Below are positions 16,919 through 25,894 of a stretch of DNA of 32,838 nucleotides, piece after piece. Every line of letters starts with the position of its first letter. Position 1 is the first letter of the stretch. A model generated the notes under the pieces. It saw nothing but the letters and a program-made list of their open reading frames with translations. It made no database searches and had not been told where the DNA came from. The stretch is from Pseudomonadota bacterium (GTDB lineage: Bacteria > Pseudomonadota > Gammaproteobacteria > Burkholderiales > Thiobacillaceae). Made by a program: the position numbers and the translations under genes. The stretch spans positions 1 through 32,838 of the forward strand of contig JAURYL010000102.1 in NCBI GenBank assembly GCA_030653935.1, in the 5' to 3' direction.

Positions 16919-17545
16919 ATGCGCCACACCTTGGCAAACACCTTGCAACGCGGCCTTAGCCTGATCGAGCTGATGGTCACCCTGAGCATCGCGGTGATAC
17001 TGCTCACCATCGGGGTACCGTCGTTCGTCGACATGATGTCGTCGAATACGGCGAGCAGCTATGCCAACGATTTATTGGCTGACATCAATTACGCGCGGAG
17101 TGAGGCAATTACGCGGGGAAGTAGGGTGGTGGTGTGCAAGGGGGCGGCAACGGCGACGGGATCGGGTTGTACGACGGGTAATTGGGAAGAGGGTTGGAAA
17201 GTGTTCGAGGATTGCAATGACAATCGAACCATCAACACGGCGACTTGTCCGGATCGGAATGGAGATGGGGCATTGGATGACGAGGAAGTGCTGCGGGTTC
17301 ATGCCGCTTTGTCAAACGGCTGGACCCTGAGAGGAAACAACAACGTCACGAATCGCATTACCTTTCTGCCGGATGGACGCACCAATAACAACGGGACATT
17401 AGTAGCCTGCAAGGACGGGGTTCTCAATGTCGGAAATCAAACGCGTTCTGGCGCGGTTATCGTCAATGTGACCGGCAGGGCCAGGGTGTCTCCGGATAGT
17501 AATGGTGATGGCGTTCCTGATGATGCGGCGGGTTGTAATCTTTAA
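16919..17545 (+). CDS. fimT: GspH/FimT-type minor pseudopilin
   Basis: A 208-residue type IV pilus minor pilin. The prepilin leader is MRHTLANTLQRG, cleaved before LSLIE with Glu at +5, and is followed by the hydrophobic N-terminal helix. FimT/FimU proteins help prime pilus assembly together with PilVWX and PilY1. The globular domain contains an EF-hand-like loop, DRNGDGALDDEE (residues 112-123), and near the end a second acidic loop, DSNGDGVPDD (193-202), both compatible with Ca2+ binding. GGGAG lies 10 nt before the ATG. It opens the pil cluster, which has clearly lower GC than its neighbours. The gene name is by position and domain; fimU is an equally fair label. Confidence 0.87.
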   Translation: MRHTLANTLQRGLSLIELMVTLSIAVILLTIGVPSFVDMMSSNTASSYANDLLADINYARSEAITRGSRVVVCKGAATATGSGCTTGNWEEGWKVFEDCNDNRTINTATCPDRNGDGALDDEEVLRVHAALSNGWTLRGNNNVTNRITFLPDGRTNNNGTLVACKDGVLNVGNQTRSGAVIVNVTGRARVSPDSNGDGVPDDAAGCNL

Positions 17546-17562
17546 GTGGTGTAAAATTTTAA

Positions 17563-18099
17563 ATGCCGATGCCAGATATTTATACATTAAAGCCTGTGTG
17601 GAAACAGTCAGGCCTCACCCTGCTGGAAATAATGATCACCGTGGTGATTCTTTCACTGGGCCTGTTGGGGCTGGCCGGGTTACAAATGACCGGCCTCAAG
17701 AATAACCGCAATGCCTACTATAACGGACTGGCTGGTCAGGCCGTTCAGGATATAGCCGAACGGTTGCGTGTGAATGCGGCTACGCTCAATGCAATCAGTG
17801 GCAGTACATATAAGGTGATTGATGCGGGTGCTGCGCGCTGCGCCTCCAATCTGGAAAATACATTCGATAATCGAGTGGCCTGCGTAATCGCAACATTGCC
17901 CGCAGGGCAGGCAGTCATCAGTGAGTTAAGTACCAATCAGAAAGCTTGGTATATTGCCATACGCTGGACTGACCTGGAGTTGCCGGAAAATGGGCAATCC
18001 TGGAGCAGTGGCAATGCGGCGGCAGTGGCGGCCTGCGATACGCCGACAGAAGCTTCCAATGCTCAGGTGAGTTGTTACTTCAGTGTATTTAGGCCATGA
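17563..18099 (+). CDS. pilV: Type IV pilus minor pilin PilV
   Basis: A 178-residue pseudopilin. The leader ends KPVWKQSG and is followed by LTLLEIMITVVILSLGLLGLAGLQ, with Glu at +5; the GLLGLAGLQ pattern is typical of PilV. The rest is a small globular domain with four cysteines, two of them in the last 20 residues. It is predicted to join the priming complex at the pilus tip. The start at 17563 has a weak ribosome site; a second ATG at 17569 is possible and would shorten the leader by two residues. The stop overlaps the pilW start (ATGA), indicating translational coupling. Confidence 0.88.
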   Translation: MPMPDIYTLKPVWKQSGLTLLEIMITVVILSLGLLGLAGLQMTGLKNNRNAYYNGLAGQAVQDIAERLRVNAATLNAISGSTYKVIDAGAARCASNLENTFDNRVACVIATLPAGQAVISELSTNQKAWYIAIRWTDLELPENGQSWSSGNAAAVAACDTPTEASNAQVSCYFSVFRP

Positions 18100-18782
18100 A
18101 ACAACCGCATATCCAATCAAAACAATTCGGACTCAGCTTGATTGAGCTCATGGTGGCGATGACGCTTGGGCTGATGATTACCACAACACTGGGCTATATC
18201 ATGGTGGGTAGTCGCGCTACCTATCGAACCCAGGATGCCAGTGCTCGCGTACAGGATACAGGCCGTTTTGCCATTGAATACATTACCAGAGAGCTACGGG
18301 CGGCCGGACGGACCGGGGACATGACCTTGTTGCTTCGGGGACAACAGGCGGATCTTGATGAAGACGGTAATGCCGGTTATTCCGGGAATGTCGATATCAC
18401 TGGTGACAATGACGATATTACGGTCCGCTACCAGAATAATGACGGCAGCATAGCGGTAAATCAGATTTGCTATGATGCAGCGGGCAGGGAACTGGAAAAC
18501 AATTGTGGAGAGGCCGGTGGAAATCAACCTATTGCGGAAGGGGTAACAGAAGTCAGATTCCGTTATCTGGCCAATGATGGGACATGGGGAGATGCCGCAA
18601 ATGCAAACACGGTTGCGGTAGAAATGTGCTTTATGCTGCGGTCTCAGTCTTCGGGTGTGGTGAACCTGGCGCAGACCATGCGGAATTGTGCGGGTAACTT
18701 GGTGACTCAGGGAGATACCAGGTTATATCGAACCTTTGCCACCGTGGTCGCTTTACGTAATCGGATTAACGCAATCCCATGA
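18096..18782 (+). CDS. pilW: Type IV pilus minor pilin PilW
   Basis: A 228-residue pseudopilin with leader MKQPHIQSKQFG, cleavage before LSLIELMVAMTLGL and Glu at +5. The helix continues into the family-typical RVQDTGRFAIEYITRELRAAG segment (about residues 50-70). The globular part is rich in Asp and Asn (for example DLDEDGNAGYSGN), possibly metal-binding. It should act with PilV, PilX and FimT in the tip-priming complex that presents PilY1. It starts on the ATGA overlap with pilV and ends on an ATGA overlap with pilX. Confidence 0.9.
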   Translation: MKQPHIQSKQFGLSLIELMVAMTLGLMITTTLGYIMVGSRATYRTQDASARVQDTGRFAIEYITRELRAAGRTGDMTLLLRGQQADLDEDGNAGYSGNVDITGDNDDITVRYQNNDGSIAVNQICYDAAGRELENNCGEAGGNQPIAEGVTEVRFRYLANDGTWGDAANANTVAVEMCFMLRSQSSGVVNLAQTMRNCAGNLVTQGDTRLYRTFATVVALRNRINAIP

Positions 18783-19456
18783 GACTCCTGTCGGATGGAA
18801 AACCTTGCCCAGGGCAATCTGGCGCGGCCCTGATAACCAGTCTGGTGTTCCTGACCGTGCTCACTATTCTGGGTATGAGTACGTTGGGTACGGCGCTGCT
18901 TGAGAGCAGGATGGCCGGGAATGCCAGAGACAGGAATCTGGCGTTTCAGGCGGCTGAATCCGCGCTACGCGATGCGGAACGGTACATCAGGTTCTCGGGA
19001 CGGGTAGTGGGCCCGCAGGACGTTGGCGTCGTTAACGAAGGCTATGAGGAAACGGCCGCGTGTTCATCGGGTAACTGTGCTGCGCAGACCTGTACACATG
19101 GTATTTGCTACAAGGTGCCCAATATGAAAGACCCATGTTCAACAGACCCGACAACAGGTAATGACATATGGGCGCAAGGCAATACGAACTTATGGAATAA
19201 CGCGCTTCAGTATTACCGCAGTACAACCGTCGGAAAAGGTGTTGGACTTGCGGGGCGCGCGCTTGGGGTTGGTGGGGGCTATGTGGCGCCGGCGCAACTT
19301 CCGCTTGTCAGAAGGCAGCCGGAATATCTGATCGAGTCGTTTCCGGAAAATTGTAATGTCTATGCCAATGTCTATTATTACCGGATCAGTGCGCGCGCTT
19401 ATGGTGTGCGGAATGGGACACGTGTGATTCTGCAAGAAATATATAAGCCGTTGTGA
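18779..19456 (+). CDS. pilX: Type IV pilus assembly protein PilX
   Basis: A 225-residue minor pilin of the PilX type. The N-terminus GQSGAALITSLVFLTVLTILGMSTLGTALLESRMAGN keeps the pilin-like helix but lacks Glu at +5, which is the usual state in this family. The MAGNARDRNLAFQAAESALRDAERYI segment is strongly characteristic (about residues 44-69). The globular domain has several cysteines (about 98-121 and 198). It overlaps pilW by ATGA. The ribosome site of pilY1 follows within 3 nt of the stop. Confidence 0.9.
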   Translation: MRLLSDGKPCPGQSGAALITSLVFLTVLTILGMSTLGTALLESRMAGNARDRNLAFQAAESALRDAERYIRFSGRVVGPQDVGVVNEGYEETAACSSGNCAAQTCTHGICYKVPNMKDPCSTDPTTGNDIWAQGNTNLWNNALQYYRSTTVGKGVGLAGRALGVGGGYVAPAQLPLVRRQPEYLIESFPENCNVYANVYYYRISARAYGVRNGTRVILQEIYKPL

Positions 19457-19470
19457 TTGGAGTTGATGCC

Positions 19471-22400
19471 ATGAATAACAAATCTACCTTGAGTAGCGCG
19501 ATCTGCTTCGGCGCGTTGCTTGTGTCGAATCCGTCTGATGCGGGACTTAGTCTGTCGGACGCGCCCTTGTTCGTTACGGAAGTATTGGCGCCCAATGTGA
19601 TCCTCTCGCCCGCCTACAAATGGAACGCGAATGAGGTTTCCCTGATGGATATTCCATGGGATACCTATGTGGCCTGTGGCGATGGCGTCTTGCGTCCAAA
19701 TCGAGCTTTATGCCCTAAAGTGAATAGTCTGCTGACGCATCCGAATGATCCTGATCCTGGTTATGTGCTCAGAACCAATAATGACGAGTTTCCGTGGTTG
19801 GAGGATACTTATTCGCCTGTCTTTAAAGGGCATTTTCAGTGGGCGTATAGCTCTGCATTCTATCGGGGTGGAGCCTGGCGAGTGACTCCTTGGCCTGGTA
19901 TGGATATCTGTAATGACAATCTGTTATTCACGTGTACGGATATACAACTGTACCCGGATGATGGAGCGTATGGAGGGATGACCGACTCGGATGGAATTGG
20001 ATTCCGCTATGAGGAGCCTTATGGCCCAAAATACAGGGGAGGAGATCGTTATCTGCACCCTGGCAGAGAAAATTACTTGCGTAGCCAGCCTGGGGTCGCT
20101 CTATATGAACCAGGGCGGGTTCGATATTCAAGATCGGATAGAAATTTCCTTTATTACCGGGAGGATATGAAGAGTAACTACAAGCCATGGCCTAGCTTGG
20201 GTAGCCATGAATTTAATGCATACTCGGTGGCGGATGCTGCCAGGCCTCTTTACAACCCCCTGATTGCGGCGTCGCCACCACGTGCCACCTTGGGAACTGG
20301 CCAGACAACGAGATTTACTGATATCGATGCTTCCGGTTGGGTTGATGACGCTTTTATAGGAAAGTACTGGACTTACAATGGGACTGGAGATGTATGGAAG
20401 GCATCAAGCTATACCGAAAGTTCGTATAACAGCTCAAATATAATCCAGTTCGCGCATTGGTTCACTTATTGGAGGTCATCCTATCTTGCTTCGCGTGGCA
20501 TGCTCGGAACAGTATTATCAGAGTTGAATGATCGCAAGTTGATCAATCGTTTTCGCATCGGGCTGAATTACAAGAACTCGGCGGGTGTTAGAAAGGTGGG
20601 GTTGTTGGCGACGGATGGTAATGATGTGAGTGGAAGGATTGCTGATTTTGCTGATATTATTTATAATTATTCGGCAGACTTTACCCAATGGGATCATGCT
20701 GCCACACTCGAATACTTCAAGCGATCTGGTGCATACAAGGATGTGCCGGATGCATCGGTTGCCGAGTGGACGGGTGTGCGCGCATGTAGGCGTAATTATG
20801 AAATCATTCTTGCGCCAGACTATACTTGGCTAACAAACGAATTAGGCGGCAATCCGGCCATCGGTACGGTCAGCAACGTATGGGAATCGGCCATGGGCTC
20901 GCCTTATGCGAACCGATCTGGTAACCAATGGGGGGATGTTGGCGCCATAGGCTGGAAGCAGGACCTGGCCCCCAGACTGCAAGATAATTTATTGCCTGGA
21001 AAGCAGAACGAGGCGACATGGCAGCATTTGGTACGCTATGTAATCGCGCCGAAGGCGAGTGGCTTCATATTTCCTTCTAGTGTTGCGGATTATGACAGCG
21101 CACTTTCCATACTCAAGGCCAATCCCGCGCACACCTGGCCGAGTTCAAGCCTTATCGGTAAGAAGGCGATCGACGATATTTGGCACATGGTTCTGAACAG
21201 CCGGGGGATGTTCTATCCAAGTGAGAGCATCAATGGCGCCATAGAAAATCTCCTTCAGGCTTTTAATGATATTCTGGTCAGAAATGTTTCAGGTTCCGCA
21301 CTTGCCACTAATACTTCTTCCTTGAGAGAAGGTGGCCAGGTATACCAGGCCGCTGTGGAGAGTGACTGGAAAGGGCATCTTCGCTCGTTTAATGTTGTTC
21401 AGGATGCAAGTAACGCTTCGGTATTGAATGTCGATATCGCCAATCCGCTTTGGGACTTGGCGCAAAGCGTTTCAGGTGTTTCCTGGAATAACCGTAAAAT
21501 CGCAACTTACAGTGGCAGGTCTGGGGTTGCATTCCGTTGGGATACTATTGGGGGTGGCGTGCAATCATTGCTGAAGCAAAATCCGCCTGATGGCGTGTCC
21601 GTTGCGGATACTTATGGGCAAAAGGTACTTGAGTATTTGCGCGGCAGTGGGGAGTGTGAGGAAGGCTCTGGAAACGCCTGTGTCGCGGGCGGCTCGTTCG
21701 TGTTCAGGCGACGGAACCTGGATAGTTCTAACCGAAATCCCTACACCATGATTGGTAATCCAAATGGCCGCAATGTTCTGGGAGATATCGCGAACTCAAG
21801 CCCCTGGCTTACGCCCGCCCCTCCCGCCGGGCTGTCTGATGTCGATTTCCCCGGTTACAACCAGCATCGTATTGCCAAGGCATCCCGTTCTCGTGTTCTC
21901 TATGTTGGCGCAAATGATGGGATGTTGCACGCGGTTAAGGCAGATGGTAACGGTGCGGGTTCCGAATTGTTTGCTTATATTCCATCGTTCGTTCAACCCA
22001 ATCTGTCGCATCTTTCCAGGGTTGGATACAGCCATAAATTCTATGTGGATGGTTCGCCATTCAGTAGTGAAGTTGACGTTTCCGGCGATGGCAGGGGTTG
22101 GAAAACAGTGCTTGCTGGAGGAGGTAACAAGGGGGGCAAGGGCTACTATTTGTTGGACGTGTCCAATCCGGATTCAAATACCGAGGCCAATTCCGGGAAT
22201 TGGGTTCTCTGGGAGTTCACCAATAATGATGATGTCGATATGCACTATACCTACAACATGCCTGTTGATGACGGCAACGGGCACGCGGCTCAACTGGCTC
22301 GAATGAATAATGGGAAGTGGGCCTTAATTGTTGGTAATGGCTACCCTGAAGACTCTGGAAAGAAAGCCTGTCTTTTCATCATCCCCGTTGCCGGACCGGG

Positions 22401-23526
22401 CGAGGGAGGTGTCTGGGATGAGGGCACGGGTGGCACGGCGGGTGTAGACCACTTTGGTTCGGAGTACGTCAAGATTTGCGCTGGCAATATTGGTTATTCC
22501 GCTGATGGCGGGATTGATACGAACGGACTTTCCACTCCGCGTCCTTTCGATGCCAATGGTGATGGCAAGATTGATTATATTTATGCGGGAGACTTGAATG
22601 GGAATCTCTGGCGTTTTGATGTTACATCTACTACGGTTGGGAACTGGGGTGTTGCCTACAATGGCGCGCCAGTATTTGTGGCAAAAAACTCGTCAGGGCA
22701 GCGTCAATCCATTATCTCTCCACCTGCCGTAGTTCCACACTCTGTCAAGGAGGCGGATGGGAGAGGTGGCGTCACGCAAAGGACGGGTTATCTGGTTCTC
22801 TTCGGGACGGGTAAATATCTCGAAAACTCGGATCGTGTCAGTACATCGAAGCAATCATTCTATTCGGTATGGGATCGTGGCTTCTCGAATATCAACCGTG
22901 CCAATCTCTTCGAACAAACCTTGGTTGCTGGAACCCGCACACGCACACAATCTGCGGGCGCAAAACCACAGCCCGTTTACTGTACAGCAGCTGCGCTGGA
23001 TGCGTGTGGGAACAACCCCAATGTCGTTTCCGCAACAAACAGACACTTGGGTTGGTATTGGGATATGCCCACATCTGGTGAGCGTTTGACCGGAAAATTC
23101 AATGTCATCAATGGCGTGGCTTTGTTCAATACGTTCTTCCCAGCGCCAGATACTTATACTGATGCGAATGGTGTAACTCAGGTACGTATGATCAATGGTG
23201 TGCCGCAGCTCGACCCCTGCCAGTATGGTGGTGATGGCTGGCTGATGGGTTTGAATGCGGTTTACGGTTACATGGAAGATCGTTTTTCCATATTCGATAT
23301 CAACCAGGATGGTGTCGTGAATAATTCGGACTCCGTAGCTGCTGGTGTCAAGGTGGGTGCCGCCATTGGCGGGACAACTTTCGCGACGGGTACCGGCACA
23401 ACGAAGATCGGTATTTATTCGCCAACCAACCTGGGTACGCATGCCAGCGAGGGCAGAAATATGCGCGCGGTCATCAATGTGGGTGAGAGTTCCGGACGCG
23501 TTTCGTGGTATGAGTTACTCGATTAG
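19471..23526 (+). CDS. pilY1: PilY1/PilC-type pilus tip adhesin
   Basis: A 1351-residue secreted protein with a signal peptide (about residues 1-24). It caps the type IV pilus and acts in adhesion and in regulation of retraction. The N-terminal half is variable. A cysteine-containing region near 440-560 (RACRRNYEII, EATWQHLVRY) and DIWHMVLNSRG (about 570-580) match the family order. The C-terminal half (about 800-1240) is the PilC-type beta-propeller, with YVGANDGMLHA and the calcium-loop region DANGDGKIDYIYAGD at 1027-1041. A second acidic loop, DINQDGVVNNSDS, is at 1276-1288. The ATG at 19471 is chosen because GGAG lies 8 nt upstream; a GTG at 19453 overlaps pilX. GC content is far below the flanking genes. 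Confidence 0.9.
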   Translation: MNNKSTLSSAICFGALLVSNPSDAGLSLSDAPLFVTEVLAPNVILSPAYKWNANEVSLMDIPWDTYVACGDGVLRPNRALCPKVNSLLTHPNDPDPGYVLRTNNDEFPWLEDTYSPVFKGHFQWAYSSAFYRGGAWRVTPWPGMDICNDNLLFTCTDIQLYPDDGAYGGMTDSDGIGFRYEEPYGPKYRGGDRYLHPGRENYLRSQPGVALYEPGRVRYSRSDRNFLYYREDMKSNYKPWPSLGSHEFNAYSVADAARPLYNPLIAASPPRATLGTGQTTRFTDIDASGWVDDAFIGKYWTYNGTGDVWKASSYTESSYNSSNIIQFAHWFTYWRSSYLASRGMLGTVLSELNDRKLINRFRIGLNYKNSAGVRKVGLLATDGNDVSGRIADFADIIYNYSADFTQWDHAATLEYFKRSGAYKDVPDASVAEWTGVRACRRNYEIILAPDYTWLTNELGGNPAIGTVSNVWESAMGSPYANRSGNQWGDVGAIGWKQDLAPRLQDNLLPGKQNEATWQHLVRYVIAPKASGFIFPSSVADYDSALSILKANPAHTWPSSSLIGKKAIDDIWHMVLNSRGMFYPSESINGAIENLLQAFNDILVRNVSGSALATNTSSLREGGQVYQAAVESDWKGHLRSFNVVQDASNASVLNVDIANPLWDLAQSVSGVSWNNRKIATYSGRSGVAFRWDTIGGGVQSLLKQNPPDGVSVADTYGQKVLEYLRGSGECEEGSGNACVAGGSFVFRRRNLDSSNRNPYTMIGNPNGRNVLGDIANSSPWLTPAPPAGLSDVDFPGYNQHRIAKASRSRVLYVGANDGMLHAVKADGNGAGSELFAYIPSFVQPNLSHLSRVGYSHKFYVDGSPFSSEVDVSGDGRGWKTVLAGGGNKGGKGYYLLDVSNPDSNTEANSGNWVLWEFTNNDDVDMHYTYNMPVDDGNGHAAQLARMNNGKWALIVGNGYPEDSGKKACLFIIPVAGPGEGGVWDEGTGGTAGVDHFGSEYVKICAGNIGYSADGGIDTNGLSTPRPFDANGDGKIDYIYAGDLNGNLWRFDVTSTTVGNWGVAYNGAPVFVAKNSSGQRQSIISPPAVVPHSVKEADGRGGVTQRTGYLVLFGTGKYLENSDRVSTSKQSFYSVWDRGFSNINRANLFEQTLVAGTRTRTQSAGAKPQPVYCTAAALDACGNNPNVVSATNRHLGWYWDMPTSGERLTGKFNVINGVALFNTFFPAPDTYTDANGVTQVRMINGVPQLDPCQYGGDGWLMGLNAVYGYMEDRFSIFDINQDGVVNNSDSVAAGVKVGAAIGGTTFATGTGTTKIGIYSPTNLGTHASEGRNMRAVINVGESSGRVSWYELLD

Positions 23527-23639
23527 GACAAAGTCGTATCTCTTTGGTGGTGTGCTTGATGGTTAAGGATATAGATTGTGGCGGCCTTCGATTTAATCGG
23601 AGTACAGTGCGCTTGGTCAGGAATCAGGAGAGATTACGA

Positions 23640-24050
23640 ATGAACAAAGGCTTCACGCTGATCGAGTTGCTGGTCGCGATCATGATCGTAGGTATTCTGA
23701 GCGCGGTGGCGGTGAGTTCCTATCAGGACTACATATTGCGGGCGCAGCGCGCGGATGCAAAGGCCGTGCTCCTTGAGGTGGCGGGCTGGATGGAACGCAA
23801 CTACACGGCGACGGGAAGCTATAACGTCAATCCAGCCGGTGACGCCATAGCCGCTCCCCCCATCACCCAATCACCGAGGGATGGGACGGCTCGCTATGCG
23901 GTTTCCTTCAGCGCCATCGCGGCACAGTCTTTTACCGCACGGGCAGTACCCGCCAGAGCGGACGCCGAGTGCGGCACCTTGACGCTTGATAATCAGGGCG
24001 TACAGGGAGAATCCGGCTCGGGTACCGTCGCCGACTGTTGGCAACGCTGA
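23640..24050 (+). CDS. pilE: Type IV pilin PilE-like (minor pilin)
   Basis: A 136-residue pilin with a very short leader MNKG, cleaved before FTLIELLVAIMIVGILSAVAV with Glu at +5. The segment SYQDYILRAQRADAKAVLLEVAGWMERNY is typical of PilE-type minor pilins located after PilY1. The C-terminus contains a disulfide-loop pair, Cys in AECGTLTLD and Cys in ADCWQR. CAGGAG lies 9 nt before the ATG at 23640; further upstream in-frame starts would hide the leader. It lies 113 nt after pilY1, and its composition is closer to the chromosome average than the rest of the cluster. Confidence 0.88.
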   Translation: MNKGFTLIELLVAIMIVGILSAVAVSSYQDYILRAQRADAKAVLLEVAGWMERNYTATGSYNVNPAGDAIAAPPITQSPRDGTARYAVSFSAIAAQSFTARAVPARADAECGTLTLDNQGVQGESGSGTVADCWQR

Positions 24051-24093
24051 GCCGGATGCCACGTGTAGCGCCAGTCTCCTTGTGACCGCGCGT

Positions 24094-24177
24094 TAGGATG
24101 GGTTGAGCGATAGCGAGACCCATCAATACACGCAAGCCAACGCCACGATGGGTTTCGCTATCGCTCAACCCATCCTA
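24094..24177. repeat. Long inverted repeat C (31-bp arms) before birA
   Basis: Arm 1 (24094-24124, TAGGATGGGTTGAGCG...) and arm 2 (24147-24177) are reverse complements with one mismatch and a 22-nt spacer. It ends 11 nt before the birA ATG. A decayed start of repeat B (TGTAGCGCCAG, 24064) lies just upstream, after pilE. Confidence 0.9.
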
Positions 24178-24188
24178 CCGACTCCCCC

Positions 24189-25163
24189 ATGCCCCCCCAA
24201 CTGCTGGACATCCTGCGGCAGCTTTCCCACGACGACTTCCATTCCGGTGAGGAAGTCGCGCGTCGCTTGCATATTTCCCGAGCTTCCGTGCACAACGCGG
24301 TCCAGGAAGCCGAAGCCTTCGGTTTGCGCGTCCAGGCAGTTCGCGGTCGCGGTTACCGACTGGCACAACCGATTTCCTGGTTGAACCTGGATGCTTTCGC
24401 GCCGCGGTTAAACGACTGCGGTGTGCGTTGCCAACTGGTCGACGTTCTGGACTCGACCAATTCCCATCTCATGCAACTTGCCCATGAGGGTGAACCACAC
24501 AAGAGTCTGGTCGTCGCGGAGTGGCAGGCTAAAGGCCGTGGTCGCCGCGGCCGCACCTGGTTGGCCGGTCTCGGGGGGAGTCTGACCTTTTCCCTGCTCT
24601 GGCGCTTCAATCGTCCGGCCAGTGAACTGTCGGGGCTGTCGCTGGTGGTGGGGATGGGTTTGACGCGGGTGTTGCGTGATCTTGGTTTGGTTGCGGCCGG
24701 TGTCAAATGGCCCAACGATATTCTTGTTGAAGACGCAAAGCTGGCGGGGGTGTTGATCGAGTTGGTTGGTGACATGCTGGGGCCGAGTACCGCCATCATT
24801 GGCGTCGGGGTGAATGTGCTGGGTAGCGACGCGTTGCGCGGCCAAATCGATCAGGCTGTCACCGATCTTTCCGAACACCTGCCGGTGAACCAGCTTGATC
24901 GCAATGCCCTGCTTGGGGCCATGGTGACGCGCCTCAATGGCGATCTGGAGCGCTTCGACGGTGCCGGCTTTGCGCCATTTCGCGCGGAGTGGGAGGCGCT
25001 TCATGCCTATCAGAAGCGCCATGTTCATGTGCTGACCGGCCTGGGTGAGCAGATTGGGGGCCAGTTGGCCGGCGTCGATGATGGGGGGGCCTTGTTATTG
25101 GATACGGAACAGGGAACGCGGCGTTTTCATTCGGGTGAGGTCAGTTTGCGGAGTGGTTCATGA
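24189..25163 (+). CDS. birA: Bifunctional biotin ligase and biotin-operon repressor BirA
   Basis: A 324-residue cytoplasmic protein that activates biotin as biotinyl-AMP and attaches it to carrier proteins such as acetyl-CoA carboxylase BCCP. The N-terminal winged helix (about residues 1-65, HISRASVHNAVQEAEAFGL) suggests repressor activity. The catalytic domain has GRGRRGR at 116-122 (adenylate loop), KWPNDI from 173, and GVGVN. The small C-terminal SH3-like domain ends at RFHSGEVSLR. The start codon has no visible ribosome site, since repeat C ends 11 nt upstream. The stop overlaps coaX (ATGA). Confidence 0.92.
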   Translation: MPPQLLDILRQLSHDDFHSGEEVARRLHISRASVHNAVQEAEAFGLRVQAVRGRGYRLAQPISWLNLDAFAPRLNDCGVRCQLVDVLDSTNSHLMQLAHEGEPHKSLVVAEWQAKGRGRRGRTWLAGLGGSLTFSLLWRFNRPASELSGLSLVVGMGLTRVLRDLGLVAAGVKWPNDILVEDAKLAGVLIELVGDMLGPSTAIIGVGVNVLGSDALRGQIDQAVTDLSEHLPVNQLDRNALLGAMVTRLNGDLERFDGAGFAPFRAEWEALHAYQKRHVHVLTGLGEQIGGQLAGVDDGGALLLDTEQGTRRFHSGEVSLRSGS

Positions 25164-25894
25164 TCCTGCTGCTGGATGCAGGCAATAGTCGCATCAAGTG
25201 GGGGGTGCGCCAGGGTGGGCGCTGGCTTGCGCGAGGCGTTTGCCCAACCCGCGAAGTGGCGCGCCTGGGCGCCGATCTGGAGCCGTTTCCATGTGCTCAG
25301 GCATTACTCTGTTGTGTGGCGGATGGAATCACCCGGTCGACGCTTGATGCGCTGTTGGCGGCGCGTGTGGAACAGCTTGTCTGGCTGTCCGCGCTTGCCG
25401 ATGCGCATGGCGTTTGCAACCGCTATCAACCGCCGGCGTCGCTCGGGGCTGATCGTTATGCCGCGCTGGTGGCGGCGCGGCATCGTGAGTTGGGGGGTTG
25501 TGTCGTGGTGACCGTGGGCACGGCGCTTACCGTGGATGCGCTGACGGGGGCCGGGGTATTTCTCGGTGGCGTCATCGCGCCCGGCCCGGAGCTCATGCGC
25601 GCCGCCTTGCTGCGGGGGACGGCGGGGGTGCGTGAGCTTTCCGGTGACGTGCTGGACTTTCCCGTCGATACTGGCGCGGCGGTGAGCAGCGGGATCGCGC
25701 TGGCCCAGGTGGGTGTGGTGACAGGCATGCGGGCGCGCCTGCTCCGGCAAGGTCGTGGCCCGGTGACGATCTTGTTGAGCGGTGGGGCCCGCGCGGTGAT
25801 GGCGGGGTTGTTGGAACCCCCTGTCGTCGAGGCCGATGATCTGGTATTGGAAGGCTTGCTATGGATAGCGAGGGAACGTGAATGGGACGTCTGA
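25160..25894 (+). CDS. coaX: Type III pantothenate kinase CoaX
   Basis: A 244-residue enzyme that phosphorylates pantothenate, the first step of coenzyme A synthesis. It belongs to the ASKHA fold: phosphate-1 motif LLDAGNSRIKWG (residues 4-15), GADRYAALVAARH (about 99-111) with the catalytic Asp, and TVGTALTVDALTG (about 117-129). Type III enzymes need a monovalent cation and are insensitive to CoA feedback. It starts inside the birA stop codon, with GGAG 6 nt upstream, and overlaps the SPOR gene by 13 nt. The birA-coaX pairing is common in betaproteobacteria. Confidence 0.92.
   Translation: MILLLDAGNSRIKWGVRQGGRWLARGVCPTREVARLGADLEPFPCAQALLCCVADGITRSTLDALLAARVEQLVWLSALADAHGVCNRYQPPASLGADRYAALVAARHRELGGCVVVTVGTALTVDALTGAGVFLGGVIAPGPELMRAALLRGTAGVRELSGDVLDFPVDTGAAVSSGIALAQVGVVTGMRARLLRQGRGPVTILLSGGARAVMAGLLEPPVVEADDLVLEGLLWIAREREWDV

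Noticed and set aside
16932-16947. TGGCAAACACCTTGC, a good sigma-54-like GG-N10-GC motif
   Set aside because: It lies inside the fimT leader codons (residues 5-10). Transcription from it would miss the fimT start, and no later start would keep the prepilin leader.
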